A DNA stretch of 64,000 nt from CBDFHV01 sp965247705 (GTDB lineage Bacteria > Pseudomonadota > Alphaproteobacteria > Rhodospirillales > CAMCUA01): assembly GCA_965247705.1 (NCBI GenBank), contig CBDFHV010000031.1, positions 1-64,000 on the forward strand. The letters run 5' to 3'. The notes under the pieces are model-generated. The model did not search any database. It saw nothing but the letters and a program-made list of their open reading frames with translations, and was not told the origin of the DNA. Position numbers and translations under genes: made by a program. Positions 33,271 to 41,870 of the stretch are shown here, piece after piece; positions within the stretch are counted from its first letter, which is position 1, and each line of letters starts with the position of its first letter.

Positions 33271-35028
33271 TCAACCCGTCCACTGGCTGGCATAGACTTC
33301 TCGCGCCCAGCCGCGCAAGCCCTTCTCGGCCGGTATCGCGCCGCCACGCAGCCATTCCCGCAGGGGGACGGAAAAACCGGTCTTGGCGCGGGTCAGCACG
33401 GGTTCGGGCAGGGAATGCGCCGGCGTGCGCGCCATGTCGTCCTTGTGGACCGTGCCCAGAACGGGGGCCAGGGCCTGCAGCAGGACGGCGTCCACCAGGG
33501 GCGTGCGGATCTCCACCGACTGGGCCATGCCGGCCCAGTCGGCATCCCGCAGAAGCTGGTTCCGCAAGTACCAGGCCATCTCCAGGGCCATGACCTTGCG
33601 CGCCGGCGTGCCGATCGGGGCCTGGGTCGCGTCCAGCCGCCGCCGCAGGTTCAGGTCGCGCAGGCCCGCCCGGGCCAGATCCCCATCGAGGACCCGCTCC
33701 AGTTCCCACGGCATGTAGAGGCCGCGGCGCAGCAGCCAGGCATCCCCGTAACCGGAGGCGTATTCGAGGAAGCCCGCCGCCTTGGGCGAGACGGCGCCGG
33801 CGAGACCCGCCGTCAGGCGCCGCACGGCCCGGCCCAGGCCCCGGGGCAGCCAGCCGGCGGCGGTCACCAGCCGGGGGATCTGACGAAAGCTGTCGTAGCC
33901 ACAGAAAAGCTCGTCCCCGCCAACCCCCGAGAGGGCCACCTTCAAGCCCGCTTCGGCCGCCGCCCGGGCGACGAAGTAGACGTTGACCCCGTCGATGGTG
34001 GGTTGGTCCATGGCCGCCAGCAGATCGCCCCGCGCATCGGCGAAAGCGGCGCCGGAGACCCGCCGGGTCTGGTGGTGGGTGGCGAAGGCGCGGGCGGTGG
34101 CCTCGGCCAGGGGCGCCTCGTCCCGATCGCTGCCGCGGAATTCGTCGAACGCCAGGGTGATGGTGCGCAAAGCCCCCGGGTCCGTGACCTCGGCGGCCAG
34201 CGCCACCATGGTCGCCGAATCCAGACCCGCCGACAGGAACACGCCCACCGGGACATCGGCGACGAAATGGTCGCGCAAGCTGTCCCTGAGCGCGGTCCCC
34301 AGATCGGCGGGCGCACGGTCCGACGCTTGGGCGAGCAGATCGGAAACCCGGAAGTAGGATTCTGGCCCGCGGGGCCCCTGCCGGTCCACCCACAGGGTCG
34401 CGCCGGCGGGGAGGGCGCGGATAGCGGCGTAAAGGGTGTGGGGTTCCGGCACGCTGCCGAGGAGGAAGAACCCGACGTGCCCGGCCGGGTCCGGTCCCCG
34501 GTCGATGCCGCCGCCGGCCAGGAGGGCCTTGACCTGGGAGGCAACGCGGAACGTGCCGCCGTCGTCCGCGTAGTAAAGGGGCTTGATGCCCAGCGGGTCG
34601 CGGGCCAGGAACAGGCCGCCACGGGCCTGGTCCCACAGGGCGAAGGCGTACATGCCCCGCAGGCGCTCCACCATGGCCGGGCCGTCCCGGTCATAGAGGT
34701 GGAGCAGGACCTCGGTGTCCGAGCGGGTGCGGAAGGCGCGACCCTGGGCCTCCAGTTCCGTTCGCAGTTCCAGGAAGTTGTAGATCTCCCCGTTGTAGGC
34801 GATGCGCAGCCTGCCGCCGTCCAGGTCCATGGGCTGGTTCGCCGCGTCCGACAAATCGATAATGGTCAGCCGCCGGTGCCCGAGGCCGATCCGGCCGTCG
34901 TCGGCGATCCAGTGGCCCGATCCGTCGGGTCCCCGGCGGGCCATGGTGTCGCGTACGGCGAGAAGCTCCGCCCCGTCCACCGGTGGAGCGTCCGCGCCAT
35001 GGGCGAAGATGGCGTTCAGGCCGCACAT
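33271..35028 (-). CDS. asnB: Asparagine synthase-like glutamine amidotransferase
   Basis: A 585-residue class II glutamine-hydrolysing asparagine synthase homologue. The N-terminal nucleophile domain starts MCGLNAIF (Cys at position 2), with RRGPDG and YNGEIYN motifs. The C-terminal synthetase domain has the PP-loop SAGLDSATM. The segment VALSGVGGDELFCGY is typical of AsnB. Next to a two-domain dehydrogenase and hldE it more likely amidates a surface sugar or peptide than makes free asparagine, which is inferred. Start chosen because Cys must follow Met. Confidence 0.88.
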   Translation of the reverse strand: MCGLNAIFAHGADAPPVDGAELLAVRDTMARRGPDGSGHWIADDGRIGLGHRRLTIIDLSDAANQPMDLDGGRLRIAYNGEIYNFLELRTELEAQGRAFRTRSDTEVLLHLYDRDGPAMVERLRGMYAFALWDQARGGLFLARDPLGIKPLYYADDGGTFRVASQVKALLAGGGIDRGPDPAGHVGFFLLGSVPEPHTLYAAIRALPAGATLWVDRQGPRGPESYFRVSDLLAQASDRAPADLGTALRDSLRDHFVADVPVGVFLSAGLDSATMVALAAEVTDPGALRTITLAFDEFRGSDRDEAPLAEATARAFATHHQTRRVSGAAFADARGDLLAAMDQPTIDGVNVYFVARAAAEAGLKVALSGVGGDELFCGYDSFRQIPRLVTAAGWLPRGLGRAVRRLTAGLAGAVSPKAAGFLEYASGYGDAWLLRRGLYMPWELERVLDGDLARAGLRDLNLRRRLDATQAPIGTPARKVMALEMAWYLRNQLLRDADWAGMAQSVEIRTPLVDAVLLQALAPVLGTVHKDDMARTPAHSLPEPVLTRAKTGFSVPLREWLRGGAIPAEKGLRGWAREVYASQWTG

Positions 35029-35181
35029 GGGATGGTCGTGGCGCCAAGGACATGGAAACGGGTCACGACAAGGCGGCCCCAGGCTGGCATTGTGCGTCGA
35101 ATCCGTGCATAGCACAGGCGGTGCCTGGGGCGCGACGTGCGCGGCCCGTGAGGAAGTAGCCAAGGGCTTGGGGAACGCCCC

Positions 35182-37341
35182 ATGAAGCAGGTGCTGCAGA
35201 GTGCCCGCACTGGGAAGCTGGCCGTCGAGGACGTTCCGGCGCCCTCGGCCGCCAGGCCGGGCCACCTGCTGGTCCGCACCCGGGCGTCGCTCATTTCGGC
35301 GGGCACGGAGCGGCTGGTTACCGAATTCGCCCGCAAGACCTTGGCCGGCAAGGCGCGCGCCCGGCCCGACCTGGTGCGCAAGGTCCTGAACAAGGCCCGC
35401 CGCGACGGCCTCGCCGCCACCCTGAAGACCGTTTTGGCGCGCCTGGACGAGCCCCTGCCCCTGGGCTATGCCGCCGCCGGCGAGGTTCTGGCGGTGGGCG
35501 AAGGTCTGGAAGGCGCCCATGGGGTGGGGCAGCGGGTTGCCATGGCCGGCGCCGGGGCCGCCAATCACGCCGAGATCAACATCGTGCCGCGAAATCTGAT
35601 CGCGCCCGTGCCCGAGGGCATCGGTTGGGACGAAGCCTGTTTCGCCACCCTTTGCGCCATCGCCATGCACGGGGTGCGCAACATGGGCTGCGGCCTGGGG
35701 GATGTGGTGGCGGTGATCGGCTGCGGCCTGGTGGGGCAACTGGCGGTGCAGTTCGCGGCGCTTGGTGGCAGCCGGGTGCTGGCCATCGACTACGACCGGG
35801 AGCGCTTGGCCACGGCGGCGCGCCTCGGCGCCGAAGAGACCTGGTGCCTGACCGATTCGGGGCTGGATGCCTCGGTGGCCGCAATGACCGCCGGCAAGGG
35901 CTGTGACGGGATATTGGTGGCCGCGGCGAGCGATGGCGCCGAGCCCTTGGAAACAGCCGCCCGGGTGGCCCGCGACCGGGCGCGCATCAGCCTGGTGGGC
36001 CTGACCGGCACCGCCTTTCCCTTTCGCGACTACATGCAGAAGGAGCTGTCGATCATTGTCTCCCGCTCCTACGGGCCGGGGCGCTACGACGACGATTTCG
36101 AGGGCCGGGGGGTCAAATACCCGGAGGGATTCGTCCGCTGGACCGAGACCGAGAACCTGGCTGAAAGCCTGCGCCTGATGGGGTTGCCGGAGGGCCGGCG
36201 CCTCGACGTCGGGTCGCTGATCACCCACCACTTTGCCCTCGGCGACGCCGAGGCCGCCTATGGCCTGATCATCGAGCGCCGCGAGCCCCACATGGGCGTG
36301 GTCCTCACCTATGGCGAGGACCCGCCGGCGACACCGTTGCGCACGTTCCCCGCCCCCCGGACGAAACCAAGCGAGCGTTGCGGCCTGGGGGTGATCGGCG
36401 CCGGCGCCTTTGCCCGCTCGGTGCTGCTGCCGGCGTTGAAGAAACGGGGCGACGTGGCCCTGGTCGCCGTCGCGTCCCGACGGGGCTCCGGCGCCGAGCA
36501 GGCGCGGGCCACCTTCGGATTCGACCGCGCCACCTCGGACGCGGACGATATCCTGGCCGACCCCGCCGTCGATGGGGTGGTAATCGCCACCCGCCATGAC
36601 AGCCACGCCGCCCTCACTGTGGCGGCCCTGGCGGCCGGCAAGCCGGTGCTGGTGGAAAAGCCCCTCGGCCTGACCATGGAAGAGCTGGACCGGGTGGCGG
36701 CCGCCCGGGCCGACTCGACGGCATTCTTCCAGGTCGGATTCAACCGCCGCCACAGCGCCTTCGCCCGCCGGGCGCGAGAGGTCATCGTCCGTCATGGCGG
36801 CCCGTGTCACATCCTGATTCGGGTCAACGCGGGCCCGTTGCCGGCGGAAAGCTGGATCCTCGATCCGGCCGAAGGGGGCGGGCGCATCATCGGGGAATTG
36901 TGCCATTTCGTCGACCTGGCGAGCTTCCTCGGCGGCGGCGTCATCCGCGCGGTCCAGGCGGAAACCACCGGGGCCACGGGAGACGGCTGCCAGGATGTCT
37001 CGGTGAGCCTGAGCCTGGATAACGGCGCGCTGTCCACCATCGTCTATACGGCCCTGGGCGACGCGGCCATGGGCAAGGAGCGGATCGAGGCCTACGCCGG
37101 TGGCGCCGCAGTGGTCATCGAGGATTTTCGGGTCCTCACCGTGACCGAGGGCGGGCGCAGCCGCCGCCAGGTGGACCGGCTGGGCCAGGACAAGGGATTC
37201 GCCGGGGAGCTGGACGCCTTCGTCAACGCGGTGCGCCGTGGCGGCCCACCACCGGTGGACGAGGCGGAACTCCTCGCCACCAGCCGGGCGACACTCGCCG
37301 TGCTCCAGTCCTTGCGCGAGGGCTGGAGGATCGTGTTGTGA
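35182..37341 (+). CDS. Two-domain dehydrogenase: zinc-type alcohol dehydrogenase fold plus Gfo/Idh/MocA
   Basis: A 719-residue fusion. Residues about 1-370 form a medium-chain dehydrogenase fold with the cofactor motif VAVIGCGLVGQLAVQ. Residues about 390-719 form a Gfo/Idh/MocA oxidoreductase with GLGVIGAGAFARSVLLPAL and the conserved EKPLGL lysine segment. This architecture is known from polysaccharide and heparinase-type gene clusters, where it probably modifies a sugar nucleotide. It is divergent from asnB (154 bp apart) and overlaps no gene downstream. The substrate is unknown. Confidence 0.86.
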   Translation: MKQVLQSARTGKLAVEDVPAPSAARPGHLLVRTRASLISAGTERLVTEFARKTLAGKARARPDLVRKVLNKARRDGLAATLKTVLARLDEPLPLGYAAAGEVLAVGEGLEGAHGVGQRVAMAGAGAANHAEINIVPRNLIAPVPEGIGWDEACFATLCAIAMHGVRNMGCGLGDVVAVIGCGLVGQLAVQFAALGGSRVLAIDYDRERLATAARLGAEETWCLTDSGLDASVAAMTAGKGCDGILVAAASDGAEPLETAARVARDRARISLVGLTGTAFPFRDYMQKELSIIVSRSYGPGRYDDDFEGRGVKYPEGFVRWTETENLAESLRLMGLPEGRRLDVGSLITHHFALGDAEAAYGLIIERREPHMGVVLTYGEDPPATPLRTFPAPRTKPSERCGLGVIGAGAFARSVLLPALKKRGDVALVAVASRRGSGAEQARATFGFDRATSDADDILADPAVDGVVIATRHDSHAALTVAALAAGKPVLVEKPLGLTMEELDRVAAARADSTAFFQVGFNRRHSAFARRAREVIVRHGGPCHILIRVNAGPLPAESWILDPAEGGGRIIGELCHFVDLASFLGGGVIRAVQAETTGATGDGCQDVSVSLSLDNGALSTIVYTALGDAAMGKERIEAYAGGAAVVIEDFRVLTVTEGGRSRRQVDRLGQDKGFAGELDAFVNAVRRGGPPPVDEAELLATSRATLAVLQSLREGWRIVL

Positions 37342-37387
37342 CGGGCGACCGGGTTCAGTGGCGGTGGTCGGAAGCGAGGCCGCACCG

Positions 37388-38848
37388 ATGACCGAGCGGG
37401 CGGACCTGGTGGATCTGGTGGAGGCCCTGAGCGGGGCGCGGGTGGTTTGCGTCGGCGATGTCATGCTCGACCGCTTCGTCCATGGCATCGTGGAGCGGAT
37501 CTCCCCCGAAGCGCCGATTCCGGTCCTCTGCATCGAGCGGGAGACGGCGATGCTGGGCGGCGTCGGCAACGTGGCCCGCAACATCGACGCCCTGGGCGCC
37601 CAAGGAGACGTGGTCACCACCGTCGGCGACGACGACGCCGGCCGCCAGGTCGTCGACCTTTTCCAGGAGACCGCCCGGATCACCGCCAAGACCCTCGTCG
37701 ATCCCGAGCGGCCCACCACCATCAAGACTCGCTATCTGGCCGGCACGCAACAGCTCATGCGGGCTGACCGGGAATCCGTCGCCCCCCTTCCGCCGACGAT
37801 CGCCGCCCACGTCGTCGAGGAAGCCCGTCGCGCCATGGTCGAGGGCGCGGTGCTGGTGGTGTCCGACTACGGCAAGGGAGTCCTCGAGGATTCCCTGCTC
37901 GCCGACCTGATCGCCGCCGCCCGGGACGCCCGGCGGCTGGTGATCGTCGATCCCAAGGGGACGGACTTCCGGCGCTACCAAGGGGCCAGCCTGATCACCC
38001 CCAACCGCAAGGAACTCAGCGACGCCGCCCGCTTGGACACCGACGACGACGCCGGAATCGCCGCCGCCGCCCGCCGCGTCATCGCCGATTGCGGTATCAG
38101 CGGGGTGCTCGCCACCCGCAGCCGGGACGGCATGACCCTGGTCACGGCGGACGACGTGACCCACCTGCCGACCGAGGCGCAAGAGGTCTACGACGTCTCC
38201 GGTGCCGGCGATACGGTGGTGGCCGCCCTGGCGGCGGCGCTGGCCGTCGGCGCGCCCCTGCCCCGTGCCGCTGCGCTCGCCAACGTGGCCGCCGGTATCG
38301 TGGTGGGCAAGGTGGGCACCGCCGCCGCCCACGCCAGCGAGGTCCTGGCGGCGCTGCTCCATCGCGACATTTCGGATGCCGAATCCAAGGTTCTATCCGT
38401 CGGACCGGCCCGGGACCGGGTGGACCTGTGGCGACGTCAGGGGCTGCGCGTCGGGTTCACCAACGGTTGCTTCGACCTGCTGCATCCGGGCCACGTGTCC
38501 CTGCTGCGGCGAGCCCAGGCCGCCTGCGACCGCCTGATCGTCGGGCTGAACACGGATTCCTCGGTGACCCGGTTGAAGGGGCCGGGGCGTCCGTTGCAGC
38601 CGGAATCGGCCCGCGCCACCGTGCTCGCCTGCCTGGAATCGGTGGACCTGGTGGTAATCTTCCCCCAGGACACGCCCCTCGACCTGATCAATTCCCTGAA
38701 GCCCGACCTGCTGGTCAAGGGAGCCGACTACGCCATCGGCGAGGTGGTGGGCGCCGACGTGGTCCAAGATTACGGCGGGAAAGTGCTGCTGCTGGACCTG
38801 GAGCCGGGTCACAGCACGTCGGCCACCATTGCCCGCATGGGGCCGTGA
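37388..38848 (+). CDS. hldE: Bifunctional heptose-7-phosphate kinase / heptose-1-phosphate adenylyltransferase
   Basis: A 486-residue fusion of a ribokinase-like kinase (about 1-330; GGVGNVARNI and the catalytic VSGAGDTV) and a nucleotidyltransferase (about 345-486; GCFDLLHPGHV). It makes ADP-glycero-manno-heptose for the lipopolysaccharide core, so the organism probably has heptose in its LPS. The start at 37388 is the ATG 46 bases after the stop of the two-domain dehydrogenase. Both genes probably form a surface-glycan unit. Confidence 0.93.
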   Translation: MTERADLVDLVEALSGARVVCVGDVMLDRFVHGIVERISPEAPIPVLCIERETAMLGGVGNVARNIDALGAQGDVVTTVGDDDAGRQVVDLFQETARITAKTLVDPERPTTIKTRYLAGTQQLMRADRESVAPLPPTIAAHVVEEARRAMVEGAVLVVSDYGKGVLEDSLLADLIAAARDARRLVIVDPKGTDFRRYQGASLITPNRKELSDAARLDTDDDAGIAAAARRVIADCGISGVLATRSRDGMTLVTADDVTHLPTEAQEVYDVSGAGDTVVAALAAALAVGAPLPRAAALANVAAGIVVGKVGTAAAHASEVLAALLHRDISDAESKVLSVGPARDRVDLWRRQGLRVGFTNGCFDLLHPGHVSLLRRAQAACDRLIVGLNTDSSVTRLKGPGRPLQPESARATVLACLESVDLVVIFPQDTPLDLINSLKPDLLVKGADYAIGEVVGADVVQDYGGKVLLLDLEPGHSTSATIARMGP

Positions 38849-38867
38849 CGAGGGCGACTTCCCGACC

Positions 38868-39476
38868 GTGAGTTTCATCGAGTCCCATGGGCTCTACGCC
38901 CTGGCTTGGCTCAGCTTCGGGGCTGGCCATTCGGCGCTGGCCTCCGCCGGCGCCAAGGGCCGCCTGCGGTTCCTCGGCGCCGGCTATCGGCTGACCTACA
39001 ACGCCGTGGCGGTGCTTCATCTGGCGGGCGTCGGCGCGGTGGGTTGGATGGCCCTGGGCGATCAGCCGGACTTCGACCTGCACGGCCTTGCGCGCGGCAT
39101 CATGGCCGCCGTTCAGGTCGCCGGCTGGGTACTTCTGGCGGTGGGACTTCGGTGTTATGACCTGGGGCGGCTGGGCGGCATCAGTCCGTTGCGCTGGGCC
39201 CGCGATGGCCGCGCCGAGCCGGAGGACGAACCCCTGCGCACGGCGGGTCTGAACGGATACCTCCGTCACCCCCTTTACAGCGCCGGCTTTCTCATCCTGT
39301 GGGGTCGGGCGGTGGATCCGATGGGTCTGGCCACCGCGATTTGGGCTTCGGCCTACCTGGTCATCGGCGCCCGGCTGGAGGAGCGGCGGCTGGTGGCCCT
39401 TTACGGCGACGCCTATGTCCGCTACCGGGCCGCGGTGCCGGCCTTCATTCCCCGGATCAGCCGTCGCCACCGGTGA
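38868..39476 (+). CDS. Integral membrane methyltransferase-like protein (ICMT/NnrU-like)
   Basis: A 202-residue protein with about five hydrophobic spans. Its C-terminal RHPLYSAGFLILWG and EERRLVALYGDAYVRYR resemble the isoprenylcysteine carboxyl methyltransferase/phospholipid methyltransferase and NnrU group. It may methylate a lipid or small membrane substrate. No activity can be assigned. I chose the GTG at 38868 (GAGGGCGA upstream). Its 3' end overlaps the convergent PBP gene by 20 bp. Confidence 0.75.
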   Translation: MSFIESHGLYALAWLSFGAGHSALASAGAKGRLRFLGAGYRLTYNAVAVLHLAGVGAVGWMALGDQPDFDLHGLARGIMAAVQVAGWVLLAVGLRCYDLGRLGGISPLRWARDGRAEPEDEPLRTAGLNGYLRHPLYSAGFLILWGRAVDPMGLATAIWASAYLVIGARLEERRLVALYGDAYVRYRAAVPAFIPRISRRHR

Positions 39477-41397
39477 AACGGGCCAGGAGGTCGCGCCAGA
39501 AGCCTTCCTGGGGATCGGTGGTGGGGGAGCCCTCCAGGCCGGGCAAAGGACGCGGCGGGAGCGTTCGGTGGGCGTCGGCCATCACCGCCCGCCACAGCCG
39601 GGCGGGAAGACCGCCGCCGGTAACGCCGCGGGTGGGCCGGCCGTCGTCGTTGCCCATCCACACGCCGGCCACCCTATCGGCGCTATAGCCGATGAACCAG
39701 GCATCGCGAAAATCCTGGCTGGTCCCGGTCTTGCCGGCCACCGGTCGGTCGAGGGCCGCGGCCCGGCCCGTGCCGTCGACGATCACGGCGCGCAGCATGC
39801 GGTTGGCCTGGCCCACGTGGCGGGGCTTCAGGACTTGGCCGGAGCCGGTACCGGAACGCCGGTACAACGCCCTGCCTCCCGCGTCCCGGATCTCGAGAAT
39901 GGCGTGGGGCCAGACGCCGCGTCCGCCATTGGCCAGCGGCGCGTAGGCCGCCGTCAGATCCAGCAGCGTGACCTCCGCGGCCCCCAGGGCGAGGCTGGGG
40001 TGAGCCGGCAAGTCGCCGCCGATGCCGAGGCGATGGGCGAGGGACACCACTCGCTTTGGGCCGATCCGTCGGATCAGATCGGCGGCGACGGTATTGACCG
40101 ATCGGGCAAGGGCATCTTCCAGGGTCATGGAACCCCGATGCTTGCCGTCGAAGTTGCGGGGCGTCCAGCCATCGACGGTAACCGGGCGGTCGACAACCGG
40201 CGAACCCGGTGCAAGCCCCGATTCGACGGCGGCCAGCCAGACGAAGGGCTTGAAGGCCGAGCCCGGCTGTCGTCGCGCCTGGACGGCCCGGTTGAACTGG
40301 CCCCGCTGATGGCGGCGCCCGCCCACCATGGCGCGAACGCGGCCAACCGTATCCAGCACCACGACGGCGGCCTCGCTGACGGCGCGCGCCCGAGCCGGGC
40401 CGTCCAGGGCCTCCTTGACGTGGCGCTCCACCGCCCGCTGAAGATCCAGGTCGAGGCTGGTCACCACCACCAGGTCCCGATGGCCCGGCGTCACGTAATC
40501 CCCCACTTGCGCCAGCACCCAGTCGATGAAGTAGGGCGCGGGCGCGGACGAGGGGCCGGCCAGCCGGCGGTTCCCGGAGACATCGCGGGCGGCGCGGGCC
40601 TGGGCCGCGGTCACCGCGCCCGTCGCCACCATGGCGCGGAGCACGACCCGGGTGCGGGCGGCGGCCCGCCGCGGCGCGTTGATCGGGTTGTCCCGGGACG
40701 GCGCCTTCAGGAGGCCCGCCAGCAGCGCCGACTGATAGAGCGTCATGGTGCGGGCCGGGCGGCTGAAGTAGCGCCGCGCCGCGGCCTCGACGCCATAGGC
40801 GCCAGCGCCGAAGTAGACCCGGTTCAGGTAGAGGGTGAGGATCTGGTCCTTGGTGAAGCGGCGCTCCAACCACAGGGCGAGGAGCAGTTCCTGAACCTTT
40901 CGCTTCACCGTCCGGTCCGGCGACAGGAACAGGTTCTTGGCCACTTGCTGGGTAATGGTACTGCCGCCCTGGACGATGCGGCCGGCCCGCAGATTGGCGA
41001 TCGCCGCCCGGGCCAGGCCCCAGAGGTCGACTCCCCCGTGGTCGTGGAACCGGCGGTCCTCGATGGCCATGACGGCCCGGGGCAGGTGGGTAGGAACGTC
41101 GGCCAGGCGGACCGGAACCCCGTAGAGGTCGCCCACGGTTTCAATCACCGTGCCGTCGGCCGCGGCGATGGCCACCGTCGGCCGGCGGGTGGCGGCGAGC
41201 GCTTCATCCAAGTCCGGAAGGTCGAGCGCATACCAGCCCGCGACGGCCGCCGCGGCAATGCCGGCCCAAATGACCAGCGTGCCGCCCCATACCACCAGCC
41301 GCGTCCACGGGCGCCGGCGACGCGGCGCGGCCTTGCGGCCGCGACCTTGCGGGCGGGGCGTGGTCTTGCGGGTCTTGGCGGCGCGGCGAATCGCCAT
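39457..41397 (-). CDS. Penicillin-binding protein 1 family transglycosylase/transpeptidase
   Basis: A 646-residue bifunctional peptidoglycan synthase. A basic cytoplasmic N-terminus and one transmembrane segment (about 35-56) are followed by the glycosyltransferase-51 domain (catalytic Glu in AIEDRRFHDHGGVD, GGSTITQQ). The transpeptidase domain has the active Ser in PGSAFKP, SVN and KTGTSQD. It is smaller than PBP1a of E. coli and lacks a visible OB-type insert, so a PBP1c/2a-like or monofunctional-partner role is possible. It acts on the outer face of the inner membrane. Confidence 0.9.
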   Translation of the reverse strand: MAIRRAAKTRKTTPRPQGRGRKAAPRRRRPWTRLVVWGGTLVIWAGIAAAAVAGWYALDLPDLDEALAATRRPTVAIAAADGTVIETVGDLYGVPVRLADVPTHLPRAVMAIEDRRFHDHGGVDLWGLARAAIANLRAGRIVQGGSTITQQVAKNLFLSPDRTVKRKVQELLLALWLERRFTKDQILTLYLNRVYFGAGAYGVEAAARRYFSRPARTMTLYQSALLAGLLKAPSRDNPINAPRRAAARTRVVLRAMVATGAVTAAQARAARDVSGNRRLAGPSSAPAPYFIDWVLAQVGDYVTPGHRDLVVVTSLDLDLQRAVERHVKEALDGPARARAVSEAAVVVLDTVGRVRAMVGGRRHQRGQFNRAVQARRQPGSAFKPFVWLAAVESGLAPGSPVVDRPVTVDGWTPRNFDGKHRGSMTLEDALARSVNTVAADLIRRIGPKRVVSLAHRLGIGGDLPAHPSLALGAAEVTLLDLTAAYAPLANGGRGVWPHAILEIRDAGGRALYRRSGTGSGQVLKPRHVGQANRMLRAVIVDGTGRAAALDRPVAGKTGTSQDFRDAWFIGYSADRVAGVWMGNDDGRPTRGVTGGGLPARLWRAVMADAHRTLPPRPLPGLEGSPTTDPQEGFWRDLLARFTGGDG

Positions 41398-41451
41398 GCC
41401 TTGTTTGTCGGCGCGCCGGGTTAGGAAGCCGTTAACCGGAGCGCCAGACCG

Positions 41452-41850
41452 CTAAGACGTTTGGCAGCCGAGGAGGGCATGCAGGACGCCCGGATCAATC
41501 GTCGCGCCCTGCAAATTGCACCGCCAGACTTCGGTCCCCGTCGTTTCGATTTGGCGCAAGTCGGCGCGCCGCAGGTCCGCGTCCGACAGATCGGCCCCGC
41601 TCAGCAGGGTGGCCACCAGCCGGGCACGCAGCATGACGGCGCCCGTGAAGTTGGCGCCCCGCAGGTCGGCGCCCGAGAGGTCGGCATCGGTGAGGATGGC
41701 CCCTCGTAGGTCGGCGTTGCGCAGGTCCGCTCCGCGAAGGCTGACGGCGTGCAGGTCGGCGCCCACCAACTGGGCCCGCGCACCGTCCTTGTCGCCGCGA
41801 AGCCAGGCCCCGTGGCCGCCGATGATGGTGTCGAGTTCGTCCTGGTTCAT
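41452..41850 (-). CDS. Pentapeptide-repeat protein immediately behind gyrB
   Basis: A 132-residue protein. Residues about 25-115 are mostly A(D/N)LxX pentapeptides (SLRGADLRNADLRGA-like runs), predicted to fold as a right-handed quadrilateral beta helix. The gene starts 20 bp after gyrB stops, on the same strand, with GGAGG seven bases before its ATG, so it is probably co-transcribed with gyrB. Pentapeptide proteins such as Qnr and MfpA mimic DNA and bind gyrase. This one is shorter, and a gyrase role is only an inference from location. Confidence 0.8.
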   Translation of the reverse strand: MNQDELDTIIGGHGAWLRGDKDGARAQLVGADLHAVSLRGADLRNADLRGAILTDADLSGADLRGANFTGAVMLRARLVATLLSGADLSDADLRRADLRQIETTGTEVWRCNLQGATIDPGVLHALLGCQTS

Positions 41851-41870
41851 GGGGGCCTCCACAATGCCGC

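Noticed and set aside
35029..37725. Long minus-strand extension of asnB antisense to the two-domain dehydrogenase and hldE
   Set aside because: AsnB-type enzymes need Cys right after the initiator Met (MCGL at 35028); the extension has no homology and covers real plus-strand genes.
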